A stretch of DNA of 64,000 nt from Streptococcus mitis (GTDB lineage: Bacteria; Bacillota; Bacilli; Lactobacillales; Streptococcaceae): NCBI RefSeq assembly GCF_009496285.1, contig NZ_WIJK01000004.1:38424-102423 (forward strand). Reading direction: 5' to 3'. The notes beneath the pieces were generated by a model that was not told the origin of the DNA, searched no databases, and worked only from the letters and a program-made list of their open reading frames with translations. Shown piece after piece: positions 35,129-43,385 of this stretch (the first letter of the stretch is position 1; the number at the start of each line of letters is the position of its first letter). Both the position numbers and the translations under genes were made by a program.

Positions 35129-35210
35129 TATTTAACAAAATCGCTCAGACTAAACTATAGTCAAACAATGTAAAATAAAGAAAGGATGGGTTAACTGTAT
35201 TCGCTGAACT

Positions 35211-35315
35211 GAATACGGGCGGAGAACTGTGTAAAAAAGATAAACTGTCTAGCATTTACAATGCGTCGCCAGTTTCCTATTTTTACTTTGTTCTCTGTCG
35301 CCTGTCTTGTATATC
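35211..35315 (+). promoter_or_regulatory. Structured RNA leader element, copy 1 (deoD distal)
   Basis: It starts GAATACG. Helices: CGGGCG (35216-35221) with CGCCTG (35299-35304); GAGAAC (35222-35227) with GTTCTC (35290-35295); GTAAAAA (35231-35237) with TTTTTAC (35280-35286); AAACTG (35242-35247) with CAGTTT (35270-35275). Between the last two helices lies a 4x4 internal loop AGAT (35238-35241) / CCTA (35276-35279). The apex carries GCAT-TTACA-ATGC. The 3' flank is CTTGTATATC. Confidence 0.75.
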
Positions 35316-35347
35316 AAAAAAGAAAGGTAGAGCGTGTGTTCAGATTT

Positions 35348-35449
35348 GAACACGAGCGGAAAGCTCGGAAAATAGATAATCTGACTGTGAAATCAGGATT
35401 TCTCGTCAGATTCCTAATTTTCAGTCGCTTTCTGGTCGCTCTTTGTATC
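35348..35449 (+). promoter_or_regulatory. Structured RNA leader element, copy 2 (deoD proximal)
   Basis: It starts GAACACG. Helices: GAGCG (35354-35358) with CGCTC (35437-35441); GAAAGC (35359-35364) with GCTTTC (35427-35432); GAAAAT (35368-35373) with ATTTTC (35417-35422); AATCTGAC (35378-35385) with GTCAGATT (35405-35412). The internal loop is again AGAT (35374-35377) / CCTA (35413-35416). The 3' end CTTTGTATC stops seven bases before the deoD ATG, which has no ribosome site. Confidence 0.8.
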
Positions 35450-35456
35450 ATAAACT

Positions 35457-36167
35457 ATGTCTATCCATATTGCTGCTAAGCAGGGTGAAATTGCTGATAA
35501 AATTCTTCTTCCTGGAGATCCTCTTCGTGCGAAATTTATCGCTGAGAACTTTTTAGAAGATGCTGTTTGCTTTAACGAAGTCCGTAACATGTTTGGTTAC
35601 ACTGGGACTTACAAGGGCCATCGTGTATCTGTCATGGGAACAGGGATGGGAATGCCATCAATCTCCATCTATGCGCGTGAATTGATTGTCGATTACGGTG
35701 TGAAAAAATTGATCCGTGTCGGAACTGCTGGTTCTTTGAATGAGGATGTTCATGTTCGTGAATTAGTTTTGGCACAAGCAGCTGCAACCAACTCAAACAT
35801 CATCCGCAATGACTGGCCTCAATATGATTTTCCACAAATCTCTAGCTTTGATTTACTTGATAAAGCCTATCATATTGCCAAAGATCTTGGTATGACCACT
35901 CACGTTGGTAATGTCTTGTCTTCAGATGTTTTCTACTCAAACTACTTTGAAAAAAATATCGAACTTGGTAAATGGGGAGTCAAGGCTGTAGAAATGGAAG
36001 CAGCTGCGCTGTACTATCTTGCTGCCCAACACCATGTTGATGCTCTTGCTATCATGACTATTTCAGATAGTTTGGTTAATCCAGATGAAGATACAACTGC
36101 AGAAGAGCGCCAAAATACTTTCACAGATATGATGAAAGTTGGTCTAGAAACCTTGATTGCAGACTAA
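35457..36167 (+). CDS. deoD: Purine-nucleoside phosphorylase DeoD (hexameric type)
   Basis: The 236-residue enzyme has [41 protein letters not shown] and [10 protein letters not shown], the marks of the hexameric DeoD family active on adenosine and other 6-amino or 6-oxo purine nucleosides. It complements trimeric PunA just upstream. The ATG at 35457 is unambiguous from the conserved N-terminus [18 protein letters not shown] but lacks a Shine-Dalgarno sequence. Two tandem structured leader elements lie directly in front. Confidence 0.96.
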   Translation: MSIHIAAKQGEIADKILLPGDPLRAKFIAENFLEDAVCFNEVRNMFGYTGTYKGHRVSVMGTGMGMPSISIYARELIVDYGVKKLIRVGTAGSLNEDVHVRELVLAQAAATNSNIIRNDWPQYDFPQISSFDLLDKAYHIAKDLGMTTHVGNVLSSDVFYSNYFEKNIELGKWGVKAVEMEAAALYYLAAQHHVDALAIMTISDSLVNPDEDTTAEERQNTFTDMMKVGLETLIAD

Positions 36168-36324
36168 AGTTAGATTCCATTCATGTGATTACTCTTGTTC
36201 TCAAAATGATAAGCATGTTCATTGCTTCAATCCTATAAATAGATGAGAATAAGGACTTTGAAGAAAGTCAAATTATGTCAAAGGACCTAGACTAGTCAGT
36301 TTAATATCTTAATCATAATCAAAT

Positions 36325-36371
36325 AAAGTTGGAAGCCAAGTTGACAAGAAGTCAAGGCTTTCAACTTTTTT
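36325..36371 (+). terminator. Terminator after deoD
   Basis: AAAGTTGGAAGCC (36325-36337) pairs with the region 36356-36368. An inner TTGAC/GTCAA helix and a T run follow. It lies about 160 bases after deoD. Confidence 0.8.
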
Positions 36372-36398
36372 AGAACAAAAAACTTAAGGAGGGGTGAA

Positions 36399-37160
36399 AT
36401 GGATAAGATTGAACAATTACAGAAACTGATAGATAAAAGTCAAAGAATTGTCTTTTTCGGTGGTGCAGGGGTTTCAACAGAGTCTAATATTCCTGATTTT
36501 CGAAGTTCTGATGGTGTTTATAGTCTTAAGTTGGGGAGCCATTTTACTGCCGAGCAACTGGTTTCACGCACCATGTTTGAACGCTATCCAGAGGATTTTT
36601 TTGATTTCTACAAAAAGTATCTCGTCTATCCAGATGCCAAGCCAAATTTAGCACATATTTATCTAGCATTTTTGGAAAAGACTGGTAAATTAAAGGCGAT
36701 TGTGACGCAAAATATCGATAGTCTCCATGAAATGGCGGGTTCTGAAAAAGTTTTGAAACTGCATGGTAGTGCAGATCGTAATTACTGTTTGGGCTGTCAT
36801 CGCTTTTATGATTTGAATGCATTTTTGGCACTTGAAGGTCCAGTTCCCCACTGCTTAGATTGTGGCAAGGTAGTCAAACCTAATGTAACCCTTTATGAGG
36901 AATCACTAGATATGGACGTATTTAGTCGAGCAGCTCGAGCCATTCAGCAAGCAGATTTATTGATCATTGGTGGAACTTCTTTAGTCGTTTATCCTGCAGC
37001 TAGCCTAATCAATTATTTTTCAGGGTCAAATCTTGTCGTTATCAACAAGTCCAGCACTCCTCAAGATAGCCAAGCTGATTTAGTTATCGAAGGTAATATC
37101 GGAGAAGTTTTTTTGTATTACGAACTCAGAAACTATGAACAAGATTCTCTTCATTTCTAG
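36399..37160 (+). CDS. NAD-dependent protein deacylase (sirtuin)
   Basis: The 253-residue Sir2-family protein has GAGVSTESNIPDFRS, TQNIDSLHEMAG, the catalytic HGS (LKLHGSADRN), two Cys pairs for zinc (CLGC and CLDC) and GGTSLVVYPAA. Sirtuins remove acetyl or other acyl groups from lysines using NAD+. The segment after the zinc site reads KPNVTLYEE where many have PxVVxFGE. The AGGAGG site is good. It stands alone after the deoD terminator. Confidence 0.93.
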   Translation: MDKIEQLQKLIDKSQRIVFFGGAGVSTESNIPDFRSSDGVYSLKLGSHFTAEQLVSRTMFERYPEDFFDFYKKYLVYPDAKPNLAHIYLAFLEKTGKLKAIVTQNIDSLHEMAGSEKVLKLHGSADRNYCLGCHRFYDLNAFLALEGPVPHCLDCGKVVKPNVTLYEESLDMDVFSRAARAIQQADLLIIGGTSLVVYPAASLINYFSGSNLVVINKSSTPQDSQADLVIEGNIGEVFLYYELRNYEQDSLHF

Positions 37161-37168
37161 GGGAATAT

Positions 37169-37276
37169 TATAGTGGATTGAAATAAGATGTGAACAGAGA
37201 GATTAGAAAAGTCAAACTAATTTCTAGAAATATTTTTAGCAGTTGTAGTGTACTGTTCTAAATTCAATCTACTATA
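37169..37276. mobile_element. RUP-like miniature element, 108 bp
   Basis: The ends TATAGTGGATTGAA and TTCAATCTACTATA are 14-bp inverted repeats with one mismatch. Size and TA-flanked, TA-beginning ends fit the RUP repeats of pneumococcus, which are thought to be moved by IS630-Spn1. It has no coding capacity. It lies right behind the sirtuin gene and could act as part of its 3' end. Confidence 0.7.
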
Positions 37277-37325
37277 TTGTTGATTTATAAATTGCTCGAG
37301 TTATTTTTAATTGTTGAATAAAAGG

Positions 37326-37364
37326 AAAAAAGGAAGATTTTCTGGATGAAAATCTTCCTTTTTT
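37326..37364. terminator. Terminator between the sirtuin gene and the FlaR-like gene
   Basis: A 17-bp perfect stem (37326-37342 with 37348-37364) begins in A and ends in T, so it can work in both directions. Confidence 0.9.
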
Positions 37365-37409
37365 AGTCAATAAGTACATGCTGATTTTAATGAAATGCTA
37401 CTATATTGT

Positions 37410-37922
37410 TTACTTTTTTAAAGATCGCAAAAAAGAATCAATCTCTGCTTGAGAATGGAGAATACGCATCTTTTCTGGGTAAGTATTGTTTAAGTATTGG
37501 TATCTATCTTTAGCATTTTTTGTTCGTCCATCCCAGAGAATCCAACGGATAAATTCCCAGTTGAATTGCTCGGGACATCCTGCAGCCATACTTTCTCTGA
37601 CTTTTCCTCTATATTTTAAATAGCGCTTAAAGGCTCTTAGCAAACAAGTCCAAGCCGAGAAATTTAAAAAGATGATCTGGTCAGCTTGCTCCATTCTTTC
37701 CTCATAGCAACACCAAGAGTAGTTGCCATCAATGACCCAATTTTTGTTTTTGGATAAAAAGTCCTTCATTTCCTTAAGCATCCAGTCACGGTCACTGTCT
37801 ACCCAGCCTGGCTGAAATTGAAGTGTGTCCATGTGAAGTTTTGGGATGGAGTAGTGCTTAGATAGTTTTTCAGCAAGAGTAGATTTACCTGATCCTGAAT
37901 ATCCGATAATGGCTATTTTCAT
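37410..37922 (-). CDS. P-loop kinase-like protein, FlaR / adenylate-kinase-related
   Basis: The 170-residue protein starts MKIAIIGYSGSGKSTLAEKL (Walker A GYSGSGKST), followed by LHMDTLQFQPGW and WVIDGNYSW, the pattern of proteins annotated as topology modulation protein FlaR. The family looks like small nucleotide or nucleoside kinases. The name reflects an old genetic observation, so the true substrate is unknown. It is co-oriented with rpsT and coaA. Confidence 0.8.
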   Translation of the reverse strand: MKIAIIGYSGSGKSTLAEKLSKHYSIPKLHMDTLQFQPGWVDSDRDWMLKEMKDFLSKNKNWVIDGNYSWCCYEERMEQADQIIFLNFSAWTCLLRAFKRYLKYRGKVRESMAAGCPEQFNWEFIRWILWDGRTKNAKDRYQYLNNTYPEKMRILHSQAEIDSFLRSLKK

Positions 37923-37943
37923 AATGACCTCCAGAAAATGTGC

Positions 37944-37966
37944 ACAAAAAAAGCTCCGAAGAGCTC
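37944..37966 (-). terminator. Terminator of rpsT
   Basis: AGCTC (37952-37956) pairs with GAGCT (37961-37965) around a stable CGAA/TTCG loop. On the minus strand it is followed by a run of T. Confidence 0.75.
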
Positions 37967-37986
37967 ATTTTGTATGCAGTTAAAGA

Positions 37987-38220
37987 TTAACCAAGTTTAG
38001 CTGCAAGACGTGCTTTATCACGGCTTGCTTTGTTTTTGTGGATCAAACCTTTAGTTTCTGCTTTATCGATAGCTGAGCTGGCAGCACGGTAAAGTTCTTC
38101 AGATGGGTTTGCTTCAAAAGCTTTGATAGCAGTACGCATAGCTGATTTTTGAGCTGAGTTCTTTTCGTTTTGTTTAACGTTCAATTCAGCGCGTTTGATA
38201 GCTGATTTAATGTTTGCCAA
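37987..38220 (-). CDS. rpsT: 30S ribosomal protein S20, TTG start
   Basis: The 77-residue protein ([20 protein letters not shown] ... [16 protein letters not shown]) is S20, which binds 16S rRNA early in assembly. The conserved N-terminus begins at a TTG codon at 38220, with GGAGG eight bases upstream. The ATG at 38235 in the same frame is part of that ribosome site (ATGGAGG) and would add MEVRT, absent from S20. A rare start codon is common for this self-regulated gene in bacteria. Confidence 0.95.
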   Translation of the reverse strand: MANIKSAIKRAELNVKQNEKNSAQKSAMRTAIKAFEANPSEELYRAASSAIDKAETKGLIHKNKASRDKARLAAKLG

Positions 38221-38251
38221 TGTTCTTACCTCCATTTTTACTAACTATACC

Positions 38252-38280
38252 ATTATATCTGAAAACTTACGTTTTGACAA
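38252..38280 (-). promoter_or_regulatory. Promoter of rpsT
   Basis: On the minus strand TTGTCA is followed after 17 bases by TATAAT. It lies in the short gap between coaA and rpsT. Confidence 0.8.
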
Positions 38281-38287
38281 GGGAAAA

Positions 38288-39208
38288 TTATTTTTTTAAG
38301 TAAATTTCATCAATTTCGTGATTTTTAGATTTATGGAGAATGACCTCGGCACGATTTCGTGTCGGTTCAATGTAATTCTGGAGATTGGTGAGGTTGATAC
38401 TGGTCCAAACTTGGTGAGCAAAATCCTTGACTTCACTAAGAGGAAGTTGAGTGAAACGGTAGTAATAGCTACTTGGATCATCTTGAGCAAAGCTAAGGAG
38501 TTTTAAGAATCGATCCAAATACCAACTTTCAATGTCTTCGACAGCGGCATCAACATAGATTGAAAAATCAAAGAAATCAGTAATATAGAGACGATCATTA
38601 TGAGGGTTTTGGAAAACATTGATTCCCTCAACAATGACAAAATCAGCAGCTTCTACTCGTTGTTTTTGACCCGGCACTATATCATAAATTTCATGGGAAT
38701 AAACAGGTATATCAACATCCTGACCATTTTTGAGTTGGTCTAGAAAATTAAGCAAAGCTTCCATATCGTAGCTCTCAGGAAAACCTTTACGATTAAGGAT
38801 ATCTTGCTCAATTAAGACACTATTTGAGTATAAAAACCCATCTGTAGTAACTAGTTCAACACTTGCTCCAGGAACGATACGGGACAGCAAAATTTGCAAG
38901 AGCCGACTAGTAGTTGACTTACCTACGGCAACACTTCCTGAAACTCCAATAATAAAGGGCTGTTTTTTGCTCTCTCTTTGTAGGAAAATGCCTTTTGAGA
39001 AGGCAAGGTCTTCTTTGGAACGTTTGTAAATCTGAATCAGATGTGCTAGTGGCAGATAGATATCTGTAACGTCTTGAAGGCTAATCTGGTCATTGAAACT
39101 CTTAATAGAATCTAACTCTTCCTCGGTCAAGGGAGGAGTTGTTTTGCGATGCAAGGATTGCCAAGTTTCGCGGTTTATCCTTTCAAAATGTAAAAATTCG
39201 TTGGTCAT
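38288..39208 (-). CDS. coaA: Pantothenate kinase, type I
   Basis: The 306-residue enzyme phosphorylates pantothenate, the first step of coenzyme A synthesis. Walker A is [15 protein letters not shown]. Further motifs are [21 protein letters not shown] and [14 protein letters not shown]. The length equals the family norm when started at [10 protein letters not shown] (39208), preceded by AGGGG. The frame extends upstream to 39322 without support. It reads in the same direction as rpsT. Confidence 0.95.
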   Translation of the reverse strand: MTNEFLHFERINRETWQSLHRKTTPPLTEEELDSIKSFNDQISLQDVTDIYLPLAHLIQIYKRSKEDLAFSKGIFLQRESKKQPFIIGVSGSVAVGKSTTSRLLQILLSRIVPGASVELVTTDGFLYSNSVLIEQDILNRKGFPESYDMEALLNFLDQLKNGQDVDIPVYSHEIYDIVPGQKQRVEAADFVIVEGINVFQNPHNDRLYITDFFDFSIYVDAAVEDIESWYLDRFLKLLSFAQDDPSSYYYRFTQLPLSEVKDFAHQVWTSINLTNLQNYIEPTRNRAEVILHKSKNHEIDEIYLKK

Positions 39209-39270
39209 TTGTTTTCCCCTAGATATTTTGTCTATCATACCATAAAAAGCTAAAAAAATAAAGCGGTTTC

Positions 39271-39299
39271 TTGAATGTGATAAGTCAGTAGTATATACT
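39271..39299 (+). promoter_or_regulatory. Promoter of the 39410 membrane-protein gene
   Basis: TTGAAT is followed after 17 bases by TATACT. The 110-base leader that follows includes an AGGAG-CTGCTTT-CTCCT hairpin. Confidence 0.6.
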
Positions 39300-39409
39300 A
39301 TAAGTAGATAGAGAATGAACAATTTATTGATGAAGTAGGAGCTGCTTTCTCCTGATTTTATCAGCTAATAAAGGGGGCTTTTTAGTTCACAACTCATAGG
39401 AGGTGTACT

Positions 39410-39814
39410 ATGAAAATCTTAAAAAATTACATATTGGAACTCTGTTTTATTTTAAGTTTTGCTTTACCTTTTATAAAAGGAGTCAATGTGGATAATGGTA
39501 GACGTTTTGTGGAAATTTATTACGGTTTTACATTTTTAATGGATTATGCCATTGTAACAACTATTTTCATTTGTTCACTCCTCATTGCATGGTTGTTAAG
39601 GAAAGGTTGGACAAAATTCCTTGCTGCTGGTAGTTATCTATTTTTGATTTTGTGGATTGCTACAGAGGGTTATTTATTCCGCATGTCAATAGAAGATTTG
39701 ATACGACTGTGGACAAGTTTGGAAATCCTGACACAAACTTATCAGTTGGGCTTTTATCTAAACATCTTATTGGGAATCCTGTTGATAATTAAGTATTTGA
39801 AGGTAAAGCAATAG
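39410..39814 (+). CDS. Unknown four-segment membrane protein
   Basis: The 134-residue protein has about four hydrophobic segments (residues 8-23, 38-62, 70-90, 112-130), with little in between. I do not recognise a family. AGGAGG lies before the ATG. It has its own promoter. A second small membrane protein gene follows under a separate, possibly catabolite-controlled promoter. The two proteins have similar length and topology but no clear sequence match. Confidence 0.7.
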   Translation: MKILKNYILELCFILSFALPFIKGVNVDNGRRFVEIYYGFTFLMDYAIVTTIFICSLLIAWLLRKGWTKFLAAGSYLFLILWIATEGYLFRMSIEDLIRLWTSLEILTQTYQLGFYLNILLGILLIIKYLKVKQ

Positions 39815-39921
39815 TAATCATAATGCATCTGATTATAGACAATAAATTTGTTGTTTTATCCTGACTGTGATACCTAGTAGCTCCCAATGACTTGTCATTC
39901 GTTTCCAATAATTGATAGAGA

Positions 39922-39950
39922 TTGAGAAAAAGCGCTTTCTTTGTTAAAGT
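39922..39950 (+). promoter_or_regulatory. Promoter with a cre-like CcpA site in the spacer
   Basis: TTGAGA is followed after 17 bases by TAAAGT. The spacer contains the palindrome AAAGCGCTTT (39929-39938) inside GAAAAAGCGCTTTCTTT, close to the cre consensus. A site at this place would repress when CcpA is active. Regulation is inferred. Confidence 0.6.
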
Positions 39951-39983
39951 ATAAGGGGGAAAACCTATAAAGGAGGTACTAAG

Positions 39984-40262
39984 ATGAAAGCTGGATTAAG
40001 AGAAAAGACGCTGGTTTTGTCCAGCCTATTTGTAGTTGTTTTATGGTTATCACCAAACTGGGTGAATTTCTCCTTTACGATAGGAACTCAGAGCTATAAC
40101 TGGACCACTTTTGTTTTGTTTATCTTATTACCCCTCATAGGTCTTGGCTACCTTGTGCTAGCTTTCTTTAAACGAAAGTGTTGGCTCTTCTTTTTTGGTC
40201 TTGCTTGCATTTTTGCTTTTCCGATTACCATGGCAGTTGGGAGCTTTTTACTAGGTCCCTAA
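39984..40262 (+). CDS. Unknown three-segment membrane protein
   Basis: The 92-residue protein has about three hydrophobic segments (residues 10-25, 38-62, 66-90), an amphipathic N-terminus MKAGLREKTLVLSS, and RK between the last two. No family is recognised. An AAAGGAGG site precedes the start. The promoter carries a cre-like palindrome, so expression is probably linked to carbon supply. Confidence 0.65.
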   Translation: MKAGLREKTLVLSSLFVVVLWLSPNWVNFSFTIGTQSYNWTTFVLFILLPLIGLGYLVLAFFKRKCWLFFFGLACIFAFPITMAVGSFLLGP

Positions 40263-40333
40263 TGTTAATCCGAATTTATATTATTTTTGAGAAAATACAA
40301 TGTGATTAAAGGGCTTGATACCTTTGTAAACGA

Positions 40334-40363
40334 TTTACAATTTAAGTCAAATTATGGTAAAAT
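40334..40363 (+). promoter_or_regulatory. Promoter placed for a leaderless transcript of the methyltransferase gene
   Basis: TTTACA (40334-40339) is followed after 18 bases by TAAAAT (40358-40363) with an extended TGG. Only six bases separate the -10 from the ATG. Confidence 0.6.
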
Positions 40364-40369
40364 AGTGTC

Positions 40370-40960
40370 ATGAGTAAAATGTATTATGCAGAAAATCCAG
40401 ATGCAGCCCATGATGTTCATGAGCTTAGAGTTGAGCTACTTGGGCAAAAGATGACCTTTTTGACAGATGCGGGTGTCTTTAGTAAAAAAATGATTGACTT
40501 TGGAAGTCAGTTATTACTAAGATGTCTAGATGTCGAAAAAGATGAAAAAATTCTTGATGTTGGTTGTGGCTATGGTCCGATAGGCTTGTCTTTGGTTAAG
40601 GCTTATGGTGTCCAAGCAACGATGGTGGATATCAATAATCGTGCTTTGGATTTAGCCCAGCAAAATGCAGTAAAAAACAAGGTTCAAGCGACTATCTTCC
40701 AGTCTAATATTTATGAGCAGGTGGAAGGGCAATTTGACCATGTCATTTCCAATCCACCTATACGTGCAGGTAAGCAAGTAGTCCACGAAATCATCGAGAA
40801 AAGTATAGACTTTTTAGTAGATGGTGGAGATTTGACGATCGTCATCCAGAAAAAACAAGGAGCTCCTAGTGCCAAAAGTAAGATGGAAGAAGTTTTTGGC
40901 AATTGTGAGGTTGTAAAGAAAGATAAGGGATATTATATCCTTAGAAGTGTGAAAGAATGA
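40370..40960 (+). CDS. Class I SAM methyltransferase, RsmC-like
   Basis: The 196-residue protein has a Rossmann SAM site ILDVGCGYGPIGLSL and the N6/N2-methyltransferase tetrapeptide NPPI (HVISNPPIRAGK), matching the C-terminal half of RsmC, which methylates G1207 of 16S rRNA. The Firmicute protein is a single domain. It has no Shine-Dalgarno site, and the ATG lies six bases after the -10. Its stop overlaps the pdp start (ATGA), so it leads the deoxynucleoside operon. Confidence 0.88.
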   Translation: MSKMYYAENPDAAHDVHELRVELLGQKMTFLTDAGVFSKKMIDFGSQLLLRCLDVEKDEKILDVGCGYGPIGLSLVKAYGVQATMVDINNRALDLAQQNAVKNKVQATIFQSNIYEQVEGQFDHVISNPPIRAGKQVVHEIIEKSIDFLVDGGDLTIVIQKKQGAPSAKSKMEEVFGNCEVVKKDKGYYILRSVKE

Positions 40961-42240
40961 GAGCAGTAGATCTAATCCAGAAAAAAAGAGACGGCCAAGA
41001 ACTAAGCTCCAGTGAGATCCAATGGCTGATTGAAGGTTATGTATCTGGAATCGTCCCTGACTACCAGATGGCGGCTTTTGCTATGGCAGTATATTTTCAG
41101 GGAATGACTATCGATGAGATTTTTGACTTAACTATGAACATGGTGAAGACAGGTCAAGAATTTGATTTATCAGCTATTGAGGGAATAAAGGTTGATAAAC
41201 ACTCTACTGGTGGAGTGGGAGATAAGGTTACCTTAATTTTAGCACCCTTGGTAGCTAGTTTTGATGTTCCAGTGGCTAAGATGAGTGGTCGAGGTCTGGG
41301 TCATACTGGTGGGACCATTGATAAGCTAGAATCCATCAAAGGTTTTCAGATTGAACGAAGTCAGGATGAATTTATCAAACAAGTTCAAGAGATTGGGGTC
41401 TCAGTTATTGGCCAGTCTGATCAACTGGTTAAGGCTGATAAATTGCTCTATGCCCTTCGTGATGTGACGGCAACGGTTGATACTATTCCCTTGATTGCTA
41501 GCTCAGTCATGAGTAAAAAGATTGCAGCTGGAGCTGACGCCATCTTACTTGACGTTACTGTTGGTGAAGGTGCCTTCATGAAAACAGTGGACGAGGCCCG
41601 TGAATTGGCTCAAACTATGGTAAATCTTGGTAAAGCTGTAGGTCGCAAGACAGTAGCAGTCATTACGGACATGAGTCAACCCTTGGGACGTGCCATTGGA
41701 AACCGCTTGGAAATCCTAGAAGCACTAGAAATTCTTCAAGGTAAGGGACGTGAAGATATTAGTCATTTTATCTGCGAGTTAGCCCAGATTATGCTATCTT
41801 TAGCAAATGTTGAAAAAACAGTCGAGGAAGTAAGGGAACATCTTGAAAATGGTAAGGCACTCCAGAAATTCGAAGAGATGGTTGTAGCTCAGGGTGGAGA
41901 TTTAGAAGACCTCTATCGTCCAGTAAAAGTTGACCATATAGTTGATATTCCTGCTCAAGAAGACGGACTTATCGCAGAACTTCCAGCCATGGAGTTTGGT
42001 CTTTTTGCCATGAGATTGGGTGCTGGTCGTGCAGTGAAAACAGACGCCCTTGACTATGAGACAGGGATTGTTTTTGAGAAGAAAGTTGGAGACTTTGTCA
42101 GAAAGGGTGAAATTGTTGCAAAAGTATATACAAATGGCAAAATTTCTCCGGAACTAGTTACAGATTTCCAAAAATATGTTAAAATTAAAATAAGTGATGA
42201 AGTGATAAAATCGCGTGAAATTATCGAAATCATCTCCTAA
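40957..42240 (+). CDS. pdp: Pyrimidine-nucleoside phosphorylase
   Basis: The 427-residue enzyme splits uridine, thymidine and deoxyuridine with phosphate. The family signature is SGRGLGHTGGTIDKLESIKG, with the phosphate-binding KHSTGGVGDK. The C-terminal domain GAGRAVKTDALDYETGIVFE is complete. The start overlaps the methyltransferase stop by four bases. Downstream are deoC, cdd and the nucleoside importer, forming one pathway. Confidence 0.94.
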   Translation: MRAVDLIQKKRDGQELSSSEIQWLIEGYVSGIVPDYQMAAFAMAVYFQGMTIDEIFDLTMNMVKTGQEFDLSAIEGIKVDKHSTGGVGDKVTLILAPLVASFDVPVAKMSGRGLGHTGGTIDKLESIKGFQIERSQDEFIKQVQEIGVSVIGQSDQLVKADKLLYALRDVTATVDTIPLIASSVMSKKIAAGADAILLDVTVGEGAFMKTVDEARELAQTMVNLGKAVGRKTVAVITDMSQPLGRAIGNRLEILEALEILQGKGREDISHFICELAQIMLSLANVEKTVEEVREHLENGKALQKFEEMVVAQGGDLEDLYRPVKVDHIVDIPAQEDGLIAELPAMEFGLFAMRLGAGRAVKTDALDYETGIVFEKKVGDFVRKGEIVAKVYTNGKISPELVTDFQKYVKIKISDEVIKSREIIEIIS

Positions 42241-42257
42241 TTTAAGGAAAAACCGAA

Positions 42258-42920
42258 ATGAAATTAAATAAATACATTGATCATACGCTTTTAAAACAAG
42301 ATGCAACAGTGGAACAAATTGATCGTTTGTTATCTGAAGCCAAAGATTATGATTTTGCCAGTGTTTGTGTCAATCCGTGCTGGGTTGCTCATGCCAAATC
42401 TGGTCTAGAAAATACTGATGTCAAGGTTTGTACGGTTGTAGGTTTCCCTCTTGGAGCCACAACATCTGCTGTTAAAGCCTTCGAAACCAAAGAAGCTATC
42501 CAAAATGGTGCTGATGAGATTGATATGGTTATCAATGTCGGAGCACTCAAGTCTGGGAATGCTGATTTAGTTGAGTCAGATATTCGAGCAGTTGTTGAAG
42601 CAAGTGGAGACAAACTGGTTAAGGTTATTATTGAGGCTTGTTTGTTAACGGATGAAGAAAAAGTTCTGGCTTGCCAACTTGCTCAAAAAGCTGGTGCAGA
42701 CTTTGTCAAGACTTCTACAGGTTTCTCAACAGGTGGAGCAACTTTGCCAGATGTTCAATTAATGCGCCAGACAGTTGGACCTGATATGGGGGTTAAGGCT
42801 GCTGGAGGCGCACGTTCTTATGCAGATGCAGTAGCCTTTGTTGAAGCTGGAGCTACTCGTATTGGAACATCTTCTGGTGTAGCAATCTTAAAAGGAGAGT
42901 TAGCAGATGGCGACTACTGA
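42258..42920 (+). CDS. deoC: Deoxyribose-phosphate aldolase
   Basis: The 220-residue enzyme cleaves deoxyribose 5-phosphate into glyceraldehyde 3-phosphate and acetaldehyde. The Schiff-base Lys is in [13 protein letters not shown], with NVGALKSG and KVIIEACLL. Length is standard. It overlaps cdd by 14 bases and completes degradation of deoxynucleosides made available by Pdp and DeoB. Confidence 0.96.
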   Translation: MKLNKYIDHTLLKQDATVEQIDRLLSEAKDYDFASVCVNPCWVAHAKSGLENTDVKVCTVVGFPLGATTSAVKAFETKEAIQNGADEIDMVINVGALKSGNADLVESDIRAVVEASGDKLVKVIIEACLLTDEEKVLACQLAQKAGADFVKTSTGFSTGGATLPDVQLMRQTVGPDMGVKAAGGARSYADAVAFVEAGATRIGTSSGVAILKGELADGDY

Positions 42921-43296
42921 GTTGATTGATTTAGCGATTGAAACTAGTAAAAAAGCTTACGTTCCCTACTCACATTTTCCGATTGGCGCTGTTTTGGTAG
43001 CCGAGGACGGAAGTATCTATACAGGGGTTAACATTGAAAATGCTAGCTATCCCTTGACTAACTGTGGCGAAAGGACAGCTATCTTTAAGGCAGTTTCTGA
43101 AGGACAACGAGAGTTTTCAGAATTGATTGTTTATGGGGAAACTGAGAAACCTATTTCGCCTTGCGGTGCTTGCCGACAGGTTATGGTCGAATTTTTTAAA
43201 CCAGATCTAAAGGTGACTCTAGTCGCCAAAGATAAAACGACGGTCGAGATGACGGTCGGGGAATTACTTCCATACTCATTTACAGACTTGCAATAG
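42907..43296 (+). CDS. cdd: Cytidine deaminase
   Basis: The 129-residue zinc enzyme converts cytidine and deoxycytidine to uridine forms that Pdp can cleave. Zinc and catalytic residues are in [11 protein letters not shown] and [18 protein letters not shown] lies upstream inside deoC. The order pdp-deoC-cdd followed by the lipoprotein is the usual streptococcal one. Confidence 0.96.
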   Translation: MATTELIDLAIETSKKAYVPYSHFPIGAVLVAEDGSIYTGVNIENASYPLTNCGERTAIFKAVSEGQREFSELIVYGETEKPISPCGACRQVMVEFFKPDLKVTLVAKDKTTVEMTVGELLPYSFTDLQ

Positions 43297-43300
43297 TCTG

Positions 43301-43333
43301 TGTCACTCTCTGAGTGACAAGGTCCTTGTGACC
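43301..43333 (+). other. Small hairpins between cdd and the nucleoside lipoprotein gene
   Basis: TGTCACTC pairs with GAGTGACA (43301-43319) and GGTC-CTTGT-GACC follows. There is no T tract, so this looks like an mRNA processing or stabilising structure rather than a terminator. Confidence 0.4.
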
Positions 43334-43385
43334 AATCAATCCATACTTGCAACTTCGTTGCGCATCTTATTTAGGAGGTTCAGTA

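Larger units (their letters stand above)
35129..35456 (+). other. 328-base leader region before deoD holding two tandem structured elements
   Basis: There is no believable gene here. Apart from a short AT-rich start, the region is occupied by two copies of a conserved hairpin architecture (35211-35315 and 35348-35449), described separately. A 72-codon frame at 35261-35479 runs through both and overlaps deoD in another frame; it is rejected. Confidence 0.75.

Noticed and set aside
35261..35479. 72-codon plus-strand frame before deoD
   Set aside because: It runs through both structured leader elements, has no ribosome site, and overlaps deoD in another frame.
43301..43319. Terminator between cdd and the nucleoside lipoprotein gene
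   Set aside because: The hairpin is good but no T tract follows, so read-through is expected.
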